From Verticillium longisporum (lineage: Eukaryota > Ascomycota > Sordariomycetes > Glomerellales > Plectosphaerellaceae), in the NCBI GenBank assembly GCA_019188255.1, contig JAETXT010000001.1:434001-498000 (forward strand): 64,000 nt of DNA, written 5' to 3'. The first letter of the stretch is position 1. Each line of letters starts with the position of its first letter. The notes beneath the pieces are model-generated. The model ran no database searches. It was not told the DNA's origin and saw only the letters and a program-made list of their open reading frames with translations. The position numbers and the translations under genes are program-made. This document shows positions 52,565 to 63,303 of this stretch, piece by piece.

Positions 52565-55500
52565 ATGTCACCATCGCCCGAGGATGACACCGCGATCAAG
52601 TTCAATCTTCCGCAGAGCAGCGCCAACGTCGAGGTAGCTTCGGAGGGGTTCACTACCCTTTGGTCGGCTCTTGAGGCGGAGACTGAGTGAGATTAACAGC
52701 CGCCTCATTTTTCGCACCGTCTTGTCCTCCGCTTGCTGATAGTTGGCCACTCATTGTAGCATAGTATTCATCCATGGTCTCCAAGGCCACGCCCAAAAAA
52801 CGTGGCACTATGGTGCGCTCGAAGAGTCGGGCCGCGGCCTTCTCCGAATATTCCAATCGTCGCAACGCCAACACCGAAAGCATGACTGCTTCTGGCCAAG
52901 GGACCTGCTCCCCAATGACTGCCCGAATAGCCGCATCTTGACGTATGGGTACGACTCGCACGTCAGTCACTTCTTCTCCGGCGCTGCAAACCAGACGAAC
53001 GTCGTTGGCCATGCCAGCAGCCTCTTACACGATCTCGAGGCCATCCGCCGGGATGACCCCGGACGACCCATCATTTTCGTTGCTCATAGTCTGGGTGGTT
53101 TACTGCTCAAAGAGGCCCTTCGACAAGCCTGTATCCAGGTTGATGATGATGCCTACCTCCGGGATCTCCCCTTACGGGCCGAGCGTGACGAAGACAGCCT
53201 TGGCTTCGAAGGCGCCGCTGGTGGCTTCAAGATGATATTCGAAAGTACAGTCGCCACCATCTTCCTGGGCACTCCTCACCGTGGCAGTGAACTTGCCGAA
53301 TGGGGTCTGATGCTGCAAAAAGCTGCGAAAGCCGCTTGTTTTGATACGAACGATACGCTACTCAGGGATCTCAGTGTCGACTCTGTGACGCTGAAAACAC
53401 TCATCACCGGCTTTGCTGGTGCCTATGAGCGGAAGCATTGGGAACTCTACACATTCTGTGAAGGAAAGGCTTTGCACGTGCCATTCTTACCCCGGGAAAA
53501 GGTGGTGAGGGACGTCTCTGCTACTCTTGGCTATCACCGTGAGCATGTGGACGTCATCAACGCCGACCATAGGGCCATGTGTCGCTTTCGAGGCCTACAC
53601 GATCCAGGGTACAAGAAGGTGAAGAATGCGCTCAAGGCATGCATGAGAAACCAACCTGGTAGGACTCCTCTCTCCCTAACGCCTCTGCATATGAAAGACC
53701 TGTCTGACCATAGCCGTCACCTCATCTCTTAGGTAGCATTGACGGCATCAAGTTCCGCAAGGCTCTCCGTGAGTTGGATGCCGAAGAAACACGCTGGCGA
53801 CTTCAACAAGTGGTACCAGCTTTTGAAGACACCTTCGAATGGCTCTATTCTAACAAGCAACTGCGGTTTGTTGACTGGCTCGGCTCCGACGAAGGGCTTT
53901 ACTGGATTAAGGGCAAACCGGCATCTGGCAAATCGACTCTGCTCAAGAAAGCGTACACAGATGCGCGCACCCAGAAGGCTCAAGTCGCGCTGAGGGCTAA
54001 GGGTTACAAATGCACGACAGCCGCCTTCTTCTTCCACGATCGTGGGTCGCCTCTTCAGAAGTCTTTTGAAGGTTTCCTCAAAGCGGTTCTGCATCAAATC
54101 CTGAAAGACATACCCGAGCTGCGATCCGTTGTGCACGAGGGCTGGCGATACTTTTATCGCAAATCAGAGCCGTTTACGTGGACCACGGACAAGCTGATCC
54201 ATGTCTTCGAACACGTTGTCAGAGAAACCAACTTCAACACATCCATACTTCTGTTTGTTGATGCGCTCGACGAGTTTGAAGGCCGGTATCAAGACGTCGC
54301 CCGGTTCCTGCACACGATTTGCTTAGACAGTCAGCGGAGCAAGAACGTCCGGGTCAAGATCTGCATGACCAGCCGCCCGGAACAGGTTTTTCTGGATAAC
54401 TTTACCCATGTTCCAGGATTCTGGATCCAGGATCACACTGCGGGCGATATACAGCGCGTCGTCGACGTTGAATTCCAGTCCAACTCTAGGGTCGGCCGAG
54501 AGCTTCGAGACGGCACTGCGACCCAGAAAGGTGCGATTGACAGCCTCAAGGGGCAGATTACTCGTATGGCCGAAGGCGTCTTTCTCTGGGTCCGATTGAT
54601 TCTTGAAGAGCTCCTTGGCGACTTCACGGACGGGTCCAGCGTTGAAGAAGTCGCCGAGGAGTTGACCCGACTCCCGACCGATCTGACGGGGTACTATCTA
54701 TACTTGCTCGAGAAGAGGATTCGGCAAAAGTACATTCGGCAGTCAAGAGTCATGCTCGACATTGTCAAGTGTGCGAAGCGACCTTTGGTCCTTTCCGATT
54801 TCCTTCTGGCATATCGCTTTGCCGCCAAAAGTGACTCGGAGGTTCCGGGTTCTCGCTTCGCCAAGGTCGACACATCGTTCGATGAGGCAAAGAGGTTGAT
54901 CCAGAGCCGATGCGGCGGCCTTGTTGAGCTCAAGGAAGTCCGGCTGGAGAAGACGGAGCGCATCTATGCATGTCCGGCCTTTTCCGATGACCAACTGGAA
55001 GACTATCACGTTCAGTTCCTGCACCAGACTGTGAAGGCCTTCGTGGAGAAGGCTTCCTCGGTCCCCACAGACAGTGAAGATGAGACGCCCGTGAATGGGT
55101 TTCTGTACTTGACCAAGCTGGGGCTGCTGACGATTGGCGACTCGGCGTGGCCGCGATACTCGCCATCTTTCTCTTTTCAAAACGATTTCTTGTCGTACCT
55201 TAAAGGCTCGGAAGATGCTGGTGTGACAGATATGTCTTGTCTTCTCTCTCAGGTCAGCATTGCAAAGATTCTGGATGCTTTCAACCCTTGGGCCACCGAG
55301 CAGTACCTCCCACCACCAAAGAATCTTGCTGGTATTGCCATGCTGGCCGAGACGCCGAGGTTTCTGGAACACGAGCTATCGCTCCTGTCAGGGGAAGAGG
55401 CATCCAAGGTATTCGTCCTGTTCTGCAGGTATCTTTCAAAACACTGGGAAACCGTTCCCAAGGACATAGCCAGCATTCTTCTCAGGTACAGCACTTCTGC

Positions 55501-56242
55501 GCAGCTCATCATGCAGGCTGTCAGGCATAGCTTCGTCGATGCAGCCAGCAAGGATGGCGTGCTGGAGAACCAGCTGTATCTTTTGCGAACGATACTCGAA
55601 AAGGGTGTTCATCCCGACACGCCTATCCCCCTTGTGGTGGGCAAGGTTTCTGCAGGCGGCAAGTCGATCGGTTGGAACACGTTTATGCACACAGAGGTCT
55701 CGAACCCGTTGCCGCGCGAGGTCTTGGAGCTCCTCCATCAACATGGCTCCAATGTCAATGCCAGGGACCACAAAGACTTGACGCCCCTCGACCACGCGGT
55801 GTCGCAATTTCTCACCGCGTTCGACACCATGTACAGCCTCCGCGGGGGAAACGTCCCGACGGCGCGAAAGGATGCTTACATTCGGAAACTTGACATATGC
55901 CGCTTCTTGCTCGACAACGGAGGTCGCATGACGACCAGGTCTGATCAATTCTTGTGGAATATTTCAGCGGAGACACGCGAGGAGATGACAGCGCTGGACA
56001 TACCCGTCGAGCCGAGACTTCCCTTTCCTCCAAGCATGAGGCCAGGGGAGAAGTTCTTCTCCGGAGAGACGGGACATCCCTCTGGTGGTACAGAAATGTT
56101 GGAGGATTCGGCTTCAGAGTCATCCGAACAGACCGAGCCTCAAGATATGAGCTGGGCTGAATATGGTGTGCAGCAGGCACGGAGCCTTGCGTGGTGGATT
56201 GTTTCCGCAGGGCGGGGTGGGGGCGATGAGGTTGCTCTGTAG
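52565..56242 (+). CDS. Fungal NLR: SesB-like lipase - NACHT - degenerate ankyrin, three exons
   Basis: Exons are 52565-52686, 52760-53658 and 53733-56242, giving 1,176 residues. Introns are 73 and 74 bp; the first restores ALEAETDIVFIHGLQGHAQKTW. Domain 1 (about 40-320) is a SesB-like alpha/beta hydrolase: oxyanion-side IHGLQGH, nucleophile elbow VAHSLGG with Ser151, and a late NADHRAMCRF supplying His. Domain 2 is NACHT with Walker A GKPASGKST (401-409), Walker B LLFVDALDEFE (around 515) and the CMTSRPE sensor. Winged-helix-like and helical regions follow, with one recognisable ankyrin-like unit (GSNVNARDHKDLTPLDHAV). Fungal NACHT proteins of this build mediate non-self recognition and programmed cell death; the lipase is presumably the effector. 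All catalytic motifs look intact. The repeat sensor region is much reduced compared with typical relatives. Confidence 0.9.
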
Positions 56243-56753
56243 ACGATCTGTACAAGTCATGTAAAAGCCCACAAGATGACGAGTTGGCTGTTGCGTCGCA
56301 TGGTACCGGAATGATATTGATCGTTTCCCATATCTGGTGATTGACTGCAGAAGCAACAGACGAGTGGCTGTGACGGTGGAAATGTCCTCTGCACTCGGTG
56401 TGTCTCGGTGACAGTCCAAGTGCAGTTCAGTTGCCAATCGTCGTTGAAGAAGGTGCACGGGCCAGCATTTCACTCACTCATCCACCACTCGGTTTTTCAT
56501 GAGACGCAAAGTTGACTGAGCTGAGAGCTGCTCGCAGAGCAGGGTCATACTGATAATCAATACTTGAGCTGAAGAGTACGTTCCTTTGTACCATGGCCAA
56601 AGTTGAGACTCTCGTCAAGCTTGGCTCTCCTCGCATCAGCTTCCAAACGGCACGCTGAAGCTCATGGACCCCTCCGTCTCTCTACCCCTCCAACCCCTCC
56701 ATCCGCCCCCATCCCCTGAAAGCTCCTGACTGACAGACGAACAGCTGCCCGCC
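56243..56753. other. Spacer between the NLR and WDR89-like genes
   Basis: A pyrimidine-rich leader precedes 56754. A possible tiny upstream exon starting at 56593 (MAKVETL) could splice to 56745 but is not required. Confidence 0.45.
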
Positions 56754-57913
56754 ATGTACATGCTCGCCCCCGTGGCCGGTCACCGCTTCACGGGCCGCGA
56801 AGAAGTCTACGTCCTCGACATCCACCGCCTCGGAGCAGGTCTCGCCTCTATCACGTCAGACCAGCAACTTTCGCTCTTCGACCCAGCCCGCCTCGGCGCC
56901 GGCCCCATCACCTCCCTGCCGACTGCGCACGGCAACATCAAGGCCCTGCGCCCCTTTGACCGGTCAGCCTCGACCGTCTGCACCGGCGGCGACGACGGCA
57001 CCGTCGCACTCTGGGACCTCCGCAACCCGCCCTCGAGCGCCCTCGCCGCACGCTTCGCCGCCGCCGACGCCCCCCTCACGGCCCTCGCCTGCGACGCCGC
57101 CTCGCACACGCTCGCCGTCGGCACCGAGTTCGCCAACCACCAGTCCTCCATCGCGCTGTGGGACGTGCGCCGCGCGTCCCCCGCTCCGCGCGCCCGCTAT
57201 GCCGTGGTTCACTGCGTCGACGTCACCGAGCTGTGCTTCCACCCGGCCGAGGCGCCGGGCATCCTCCTCTCGGGGTCGACCGACGGCGTCGTCAACGTCT
57301 ACGACACGCGCCCCGCCGACGAGGACGACGTCGTCGTGCAGACGCTCAACACGGGCTCCGTCCACCGCGCCGCCTTCATGAGCGCTTCCGAGGTCTACAC
57401 GCTGACCCACGACGAGAAGCTCGCCGTCTTCAACCTCGACGCCGGCTACGAGAAGGGCACCCCCGTTGCCGACTTTGGCGACGTGCGCGCCGAGCTCGCA
57501 TGTCAGTACGTCGCTAACGTGACGGCCAAGGTGGACGGCAGTGGCGCCATCATCGGTGTTGGATCTCAGGAGTATGTTTTCTATTTTTGTCTATTTCTGC
57601 CCCTTCTATTTTGCTCCTTCTATTTTGCCCCTTCTATTTGTGCCCCTTCTGTTCTTGCCCCTTCTATTTCTCCCCCCTCTCTCTTTGTGCGTGCGTGCAG
57701 GTGCTGACGGGGGACAGTCGACAGAATTTCCAGCTCGTGCACCTCGCGCGGGGGAGCGAGAAGAACAGCTGGGTCTTCGACCGGGCGTCGAGTGTCGGGC
57801 TGCCTCGCGGCCACGGGGAGGAGATTGTGCGGGCCTTTTGCTTCTACGACGACGAGCAGGTCGTTTTCACGGCGGGCGAGGACGGCTATATCAAGGCGTG
57901 GAGGCCGAATTAG
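56754..57913 (+). CDS. WD40-repeat protein, WDR89-like, two exons
   Basis: Exons are 56754-57571 and 57718-57913, with a 146-bp intron (GTATGT...GGACAG), giving 337 residues. The splice yields GVGSQDRQNFQLVHLARG; an earlier AG at 57700 would break the frame. WD repeats are seen as GNIKALRPFDRSASTVCTGGDDGTVALWDLRNPP, SHTLAVGTEF...SSIALWDVRR, GILLSGSTDGVVNVYDTRP and the closing EEIVRAFCFYDDEQVVFTAGEDG..KAWRPN (motifs given in short pieces). Layout and the final CFYDD..VFTAGEDG unit match WDR89-type proteins, a conserved eukaryotic family whose role is unclear. The intron contains repeated CCCCTTCTATTT units, making it longer than most introns here. Confidence 0.85.
57585..57680 (+). repeat. CCCCTTCTATTT-type tandem repeat inside the WDR89-like intron
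   Basis: Six or so imperfect 14-17-bp units of GCCCCTTCTATTTTG, all pyrimidine-rich on the coding strand, within the intron 57572-57717. Confidence 0.8.
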
Positions 57914-58130
57914 AGGATACCCAGACAAACGATGAAATCAAGAAGAGTTAGAAAAATGAAAAAGCCTGTGTTGCACTGGGGATCAGCAGGAATCCAGCAA
58001 AATACTGTCAACGATGCGACCAGACCAGATGGGTGCCTCGAAAATGGTCACAAAACATGTCATAAAACATGGTCAAAAACATGTCACAAAACAGGGTATC
58101 ATTTTTCGAACAAGGGAACAAGAGCCCCCC

Positions 58131-59034
58131 TCAACCAAACTTATCATGCTTGCTCTTCACCTTGAACATGAGCAGCTGCTCGTGATAGTCGCCCTCGCGC
58201 CTCGCCCTCTTGAGCCTCCGCACCTCGTCCTCCTCGAGCTTGCGGCCGACGGCGGCCTCGAGCTCCTTGCGGCTGATCCTCTCCTTGGCCTTCTCCTCCT
58301 TGGATGCCTTGAGGCGCGGCTTGAAGCGCGCCTGCATGCGGATGCGCAGCGTCGAGGCAAAGGACACGGCGTCGGCGTCGCCGCGCACCTCGTGGGCCGC
58401 CTTGGACACCGTCGACGGCGTGGCCGTGACGAACGTGTCGCGCAGCGTCTGCAGCTGGAAGGTGCCGGGCGTGTCGGCGGTCGGCAGGATGTGGAAGCAC
58501 TCGAGGGGGGAGACGGCGTCCGAGGCGGCGGAGAGGGTGCCGTTCTTGTCGCAGCCGAGATATCTACGGTCGAGTCAGCGAGAGGGGTCTCCTGCAAAAG
58601 AGGCAGAAAGGAAAGGATGGAGTGACGCACTTCCCGTGGTGCCCCTTGAAGCGGAACTGCTCAGTGCCCGACACCTTGTTGGCGACCCAGACCTGCCTGA
58701 CGTCGTGGGGTTCGGCGGTGGCCGGGTTGCCGTCGACCATGTTCTCCAACTCGAGGCAGAAGACCTTGCCGACGGCGTCGGTGGCCAGGGCCGAGGGAGG
58801 GTCGGTGGGCAGGACGAACATGACGGGACCGACTACGTCGGCAGTGGTGTCGGCCGAGACCCAGCTGTCGTCGCTGTCGGGATTCTCGGCGGCGGTGACG
58901 GATGCAGAGGCGGAGGCGGAGGCGGACGCCGGCACGAGGCTCGACGACTCGGCGTCTGGGCCGTCGCCCTCGGTGGCGGGGCGCTTTCTCTTCTTCGGCT
59001 TCTTGTCGCCTTTGAAGGATAATGGCTTGACCAT
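58131..59034 (-). CDS. FRG1: FRG1-like actin-bundling / RNA-processing protein, two exons
   Basis: Exons are 59034-58631 and 58563-58131, with a 67-bp GTGCGT...CGTAG intron joining FKGHHGK to YLGCDKNG, giving 278 residues. The N-terminus is basic and Lys-rich (MVKPLSFKGDKKPKKRKR), a nuclear/nucleolar signal-like stretch, followed by an Ala/Ser-Ala repeat (ASASASASAS) and an acidic segment. The FRG1 beta-trefoil is visible in GPVMFVLPTDPPSALATD, QVWVANKVSGTEQFRFKGHHGKYLGCDKNGTLSA (listed in parts) and EVRGDADAVSFASTLRIRMQARFK. The C-terminal helical region carries KEEKAKERISRKELE. FRG1 proteins localise to nucleoli and Cajal bodies and are linked to pre-mRNA splicing and actin bundling. Length agrees with the family plus a fungal insert. 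Confidence 0.92.
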
Positions 59035-59627
59035 GTCTGTGGTGTCTGTGTGGGGGGATGGGTTTTGCGCCTCTGTTACTACTGAGAGAGGCAGCTCGGA
59101 GGTGGAATGGTTTGGTTTCGGAGGGACGGGGGGGGGAGACGGGGCTCGGCGGGCTCCGTAGGCGGAGGATGGGCAGGTTTGTTCAAGATGGGGTCGGCGA
59201 TGGTCTACATTGGAGATAGATGCAGGCGGGATTGGGGTGAAGGTGGAGAGTGGAGAGCCGGGGAGAGGCAGCCTCGCATTAGCTAAGCGACGAGCCCTCC
59301 CTGTAATGCCCTGTAATCTGTACGCTGTAACCTTGAACGAGGGCTGTAAGGCCTGCCCTGTAAGGTCTGCCCTGTAGCGGAGCCTTGGCAATCGGCGTAC
59401 CACCCCCACCTTGCTTGACGATGTTAGCCCGAGCCGCGCGAGGGGTCATTCGGCCAAGTTCAGATACTAAGAGGGAAGGAGGATCCTGACCGAACTACAA
59501 ACTTGTTACAATCCCCCGTCCATCCACTCTTCTCTTGACTTTTTTCTTTTCTTCTTGTCTCAAGCCCTCCTATTTTGGTCTATTTCTCTTACATAGGTCC
59601 GGACGATTGTTGATACCCATTTACACA
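59035..59627. other. Divergent promoter between FRG1 and a 2OG oxygenase gene
   Basis: A 593-bp head-to-head spacer with pyrimidine-rich sequence at 59520-59560 and repeated CCTGTAA units near 59300-59375. No gene recognised. Confidence 0.55.
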
Positions 59628-60799
59628 ATGACCACCCCCCAAGCGCAGGCAGTGACCGTGTCGCTGAACGATCTCAAGAATGGTGGCATCTCCTCGCATC
59701 TTCATCGCCCTATGAACGTGTCACTGACAAGAGGACCCCAGGAACCGTCTCCTTTGAGACGCTGCAGAGCGCGTTCGGCCCCGACTCGCTCGGCATCCTC
59801 GTCGTCAAGGATGTCCCCGCCGAGTTTGCCCACCTCCGCCACCAGACGCTCTCCTACGCCTCCTACCTGGGCAACCTGGGCGCCGACGAGCTGAAGAAGC
59901 TCGAAAACGTCAAGGCCAAGTACCTCACCGGCTGGTCGCTCGGCAAGGAGCAGCTCAAGAACGGCCAGGCCGACATGTTCAAGGGCTCGTACTACGCCAA
60001 CTGCGCCTTCTACAACGACGCCAGCCTCGACTGCGCGCGCCCCACGGCCGAGTTCAACACGGACAACTTCCCCGAGTATCTGTCGCCCAACGTGTGGCCC
60101 GACGAGACGGCGCTGCCGGGCTTCAAGCCGAGCGTCGAGGCCCTGTGCCGCCTCATCATCGACACGGCCGTCCTCGTCGCCCGCGCCTGCGACCGCTTCG
60201 CCGCCGAGGAGATCCCCAACTACCCGCCCGGCTACCTCGAGCACGTCGTCAGCACGAGCAGCACCACCAAGGCCCGTCTGCTGCACTACTTCCCCCAGAC
60301 CGAGGCCGACGAGGCCGCCAGCGGCGCCGACGCCGACGATGACGACTGGTGCGCCACCCACCTCGACCACGGCTGCCTGACGGGCCTCACGTCGGCCATG
60401 TTCATCGACGAGCACAAGACGTCGCCCGCCGTGCCGCCCGCCGACGCCCTGCGCTCGACGACCGCCAGCCTGCCGCCGCTCGAGGAGCTCGCCAGCAGCC
60501 CCGACCCGGCGGCCGGCCTCTACATCAAGTCGCGCACGGGCGAGACGGTCCAGGTCAAGATCCCGCGCGACTGCATCGCCTTTCAGACGGGCGAGGCCCT
60601 CGAGCGCATCACCGACGGCAAGTTCAAGGCCGTGCCGCACTTTGTGCGCGGCGTGCGGGCCTCGGTGAGCGACGGCCGTGTGGCGCGCAACACGCTCGCC
60701 GTCTTCACGCAGCCCAACCTCGGCGAGGAGGTGGACATTAAGCAGCACCTGACCTTTGGCGAGTTTGCACGGGGCGTCGTGGCCAAGAACACGGTGTAG
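59628..60799 (+). CDS. 2-oxoglutarate/Fe(II)-dependent oxygenase (IPNS/clavaminate-synthase-like), two exons
   Basis: Exons are 59628-59682 and 59742-60799, with a 59-bp GTGGCA...CCCAG intron giving SLNDLKNG-TVSFETLQSAFG and 370 residues. The double-stranded beta-helix signatures are present. KARLLHYFPQ precedes the first iron ligands in WCATHLDHGCLTGL (HxD), and the distal His and 2OG-binding Arg are in the C-terminal VPHFVRGV and RNTLAVFTQP segments. An N-terminal DIOX_N-like part has LGILVVKDVPAEFAHLR. Fungal members hydroxylate, desaturate or cyclise small molecules. The closest pattern is the YfhT-type 'isopenicillin N synthase-like' group that has no assigned substrate. No partner biosynthetic genes stand beside it, so a housekeeping or catabolic role is as likely as secondary metabolism. 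Confidence 0.85.
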
Positions 60800-61270
60800 T
60801 TTGGGCCTGGCCCACGAATCAATAAACAAATGAAACAAAAAAAAAAGAGTGCACTACTGGTGGCCTTGAGTGACGTGACATGTACGTGACAGATACCATG
60901 CGAGGGTGTCCATGTAATCAGCGGCACAGTGCCGAGGTGTCGAATGCATGCATCTATCTCGTCAGCCATCTGGTGGAAGTCCGATGGACCCGGCATCGAC
61001 AGTGGCACCCAAAGGCGTGCGATTGCGACGACGGGCTAGATGCAGTAGTGAGCCCCGCAGTGCCGCGGTCCAGTCGTCATTGTTCATTGCGGCCGGCAAG
61101 GACAAGCTCGCCATGTGCCGCCTGCCGCCTGCCGCCCGCCGCCCGGTGTATAAAGCTTGTCTGTTGCTTCCACTGGAGGTCGGCAGTCCATCCATCCTCT
61201 TTACTCTTCCACGACCGAAATCAGCCGCTGTCATCCATCCACCTTTGGTAACAGGACCAACAGATCAGCC
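60800..61270. other. Intergenic, nothing recognised
   Basis: An A-run lies at 60837-60846 after AATAAAC, possibly the 3' end of the oxygenase transcript. The remainder is the leader of the DsbA-like gene, with a TATAAAG element at about 61148-61154 (some 120 bp before the ATG) that suits a TATA box. Confidence 0.5.
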
Positions 61271-61960
61271 ATGGCGCTCCCCCCCAAGTTCGCAGGCCAC
61301 AAGCTCACCTTCACCTCGGCCGCGACGCCAGCCGTCCCTTCCGGCGGCGACAGCAGCCCCGCAGGCCTGTCCTTCGAGCAGCCGCACACGCTCGAGGTCT
61401 ACCTCGACTACGTCTGCCCCTTCTCGGCCAAGCTCTACAAGACGCTCTTCGGGCCGGTGGCGGCGGCCGTGCGGCAGAACCCGGCCTGGGCGCGCCGCCT
61501 GCAGGTCGTCTTCCGGCACCAGGTGCAGCCGTGGCACCCGTCGTCGACGCTGACGCACGAGGCGGCCCTCGCCGTGCTGCGCCTGGCGCCGGCGCGCTTC
61601 TTCGACTTCAGCGCCGCCCTCTTCGCGGCGCAGAAGGACTACTTTGACGTCGGCGTCGTCGGCGAGACGCGCAACGCCACCTACCGCCGCCTCGCGCGGC
61701 TGGCGAGCGCGACGGCCGGCGTCGACGAGGACGACGTGTTCCGCCTGCTGGCCATCTCGGACAAGCCGGCGGAGGACGGGTCGCTGAACACGGGCAATGC
61801 CGTGACGGTCGACCTCAAGCTCGCCGTCAAGATGGCGCGGCTGACGGGCGTCCACGTGAGCCCGACGGTGCTGCTGGATGGGGTTGTGCAGGGCGATGTC
61901 AGCTCGGGGTGGACGCTGGAGCAGTGGACCGAGTGGCTGGGTGCCAATATTGCAGAATAG
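61271..61960 (+). CDS. DsbA-like thioredoxin-fold protein
   Basis: A single exon encodes 229 residues. A thioredoxin-fold start is recognised at LEVYLDYVCPFSAKLYK (around residues 41-57), and the cis-Pro loop is in TGVHVSPTVLLDGVVQ (near 200). Between them is the helical insertion typical of the DsbA/2-hydroxychromene isomerase/glutathione-S-transferase-kappa group. The active site is C-P-F-S with Cys49; the second Cys of a classic CxxC is Ser, so disulfide exchange would have to be monothiol. There is no signal peptide or mitochondrial presequence, so it is probably cytosolic. Fungal relatives are known only as 'thioredoxin-like fold' proteins of unknown role. The ATG at 61271 follows AGATCAGCC and is the first in-frame start. 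Confidence 0.8.
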   Translation: MALPPKFAGHKLTFTSAATPAVPSGGDSSPAGLSFEQPHTLEVYLDYVCPFSAKLYKTLFGPVAAAVRQNPAWARRLQVVFRHQVQPWHPSSTLTHEAALAVLRLAPARFFDFSAALFAAQKDYFDVGVVGETRNATYRRLARLASATAGVDEDDVFRLLAISDKPAEDGSLNTGNAVTVDLKLAVKMARLTGVHVSPTVLLDGVVQGDVSSGWTLEQWTEWLGANIAE

Positions 61961-62115
61961 GGGAAGCGTCTGAATGAATGATATATATGATGAACAGTGT
62001 TTTTTCTTGGATTGATGGAGACAGAGTGATGTGAGCTGTCTGTCTTCCTTTGGGTGAGGTACCTGAGTACATAGTTGAGGTTTGGATGTAGGGTATACTC
62101 CCTAGGTGCCCTGGT

Positions 62116-62150
<35 letters not shown>

Positions 62151-62322
62151 CACGACAGTGCACGCGCTTGCTGCGTGTCGCTAAATTTTAGCGCCTTCTT
62201 TCCACCTCCACCTCCACCTCAACCTCAACCTCACCACACACGCATGGGCCCTCACTCATCGAGTCTTCCTCCATCGCGACCGCCCTGAGAACCAGCGCTT
62301 CACGGTGCTGTACCCTCTCGCC
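61961..62322. other. Spacer with microsatellites
   Basis: It holds the (GGCA)n tract at 62114-62152 and a (CCACCT)n/(AACCTC)n pyrimidine repeat at about 62202-62235, directly before the next gene. Confidence 0.65.
62114..62152. repeat. (GGCA)n microsatellite
   Basis: Nine to ten uninterrupted GGCA tetramers preceded by CCTAGGTGCC, between the DsbA-like gene and the next plus-strand gene. Confidence 0.9.
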
Positions 62323-63303
62323 ATGACCCTCCTCCGCCTCTCCGCCTTCCGCGTGACGCCAAATGGCATCTACCGGGCATCGGTCCCTATGCGCTCCTCT
62401 GTCCTCCGCCCCCTCCTTCACAAAATCCTCCATCAAGCACGATCCAACTCTACAACCGCCGCCTCAAAACCCACGCCATCCTCCAGGATACCCTCCTCAT
62501 CCTCCATCAACAAACCCGGCACGCCCTGTAAGCCTCCTACGCCCCCTGAGTCTCCTGAACCCCTTCTCAAGCATCATACCCACCACCATCCGCAGCTCAC
62601 TGACAACCTTCCAGCCATCCCCGAACACCTCCTCATCTACCACGCCGGCACCTCGCGCATCACCTTCCTCGCCCTCTGGAAGATCACCTCCCTCTTCCTC
62701 TTTGCTTTCTTCACCCTCATCGCCGCCCCATCCTACGCCCGCCGCGCCTCACAGACCCCAGACGAGGCTGCCGACGCGACCAGTACGCCCACCGCAGACC
62801 TCTCACCCACCACCACCACCACCACCACTCCCGCCCCACCAGCAGACCCCCAAGACGCCCAAAAGACCTACCTCCAAGCCGCCGGCCTCGCCCTCTGCGG
62901 CGTCATCCCCCTCGTCTACGTCGCCTATACGACCGCCCCCTTCGTGACCTTCATCTACCTGCGCCTGCCGCCCGCCGCCCGCGCCTCGCGCCACGCCCTC
63001 GAGCGCTTCGTCCGCGCGGGGCCCCCGCCCACGACCCAGCTCGAGCTCCTGACCATGGGCCTCGCGACGCGGCCCCGCGCCCTGACGACCCTCGCCGGCC
63101 TGCGGCCCGTCACGCGCCGCCTCGGCCTCGTCAACTACGAGCGCGACGTCGCCGCCCTCGAGGCCCGCCGCGCCTGGCACCAGTACCGCCCCGTCGCCCA
63201 GTTTGGCGTCCGCGTCGCCAACTGCAAGGGCGTCCGCGACGGCTGGGTCTGGGACGCCGTCAGGCCGCTGCTTGGTAAGACGGCGCGCGAGAGGCGCGCC
63301 TGA
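62323..63303 (+). CDS. Two-pass, probably mitochondrial membrane protein of unknown function
   Basis: Exons 62323-62527 and 62615-63303 are the preferred model, with an 87-bp GTAAGC...TTCCAG intron containing a CACTGAC branch site, giving 297 residues. The intron is stop-free and a multiple of three, so the unspliced frame (326 residues) is also open. The N-terminus is Arg/Ser/Leu-rich and acid-free (MTLLRLSAFRVTPNGIYR then HKILHQARSNSTT), a mitochondrial presequence. Two membrane segments follow: FLALWKITSLFLFAFFTLIAA and AAGLALCGVIPLVYVAYTTAPF. The basic C-terminus ends in GWVWDAVRPLLGKTARERRA. The arrangement resembles small inner-membrane assembly factors of respiratory complexes, but I do not recognise the family and give no function. 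An earlier in-frame GTG is not used. Confidence 0.7.
   Translation: MTLLRLSAFRVTPNGIYRASVPMRSSVLRPLLHKILHQARSNSTTAASKPTPSSRIPSSSSINKPGTPCKPPTPPESPEPLLKHHTHHHPQLTDNLPAIPEHLLIYHAGTSRITFLALWKITSLFLFAFFTLIAAPSYARRASQTPDEAADATSTPTADLSPTTTTTTTPAPPADPQDAQKTYLQAAGLALCGVIPLVYVAYTTAPFVTFIYLRLPPAARASRHALERFVRAGPPPTTQLELLTMGLATRPRALTTLAGLRPVTRRLGLVNYERDVAALEARRAWHQYRPVAQFGVRVANCKGVRDGWVWDAVRPLLGKTARERRA

Noticed and set aside
56593..56753. Possible extra first exon of the WDR89-like gene (MAKVETL)
   Set aside because: The donor would be a weak GTCAAG and the downstream ATG at 56754 already gives a complete WD40 protein.
62111..62160. Short regularly repeated GGCA units suggesting a CRISPR-like array
   Set aside because: Pure tetranucleotide microsatellite with no spacers; CRISPR arrays are not found in fungal nuclear genomes.
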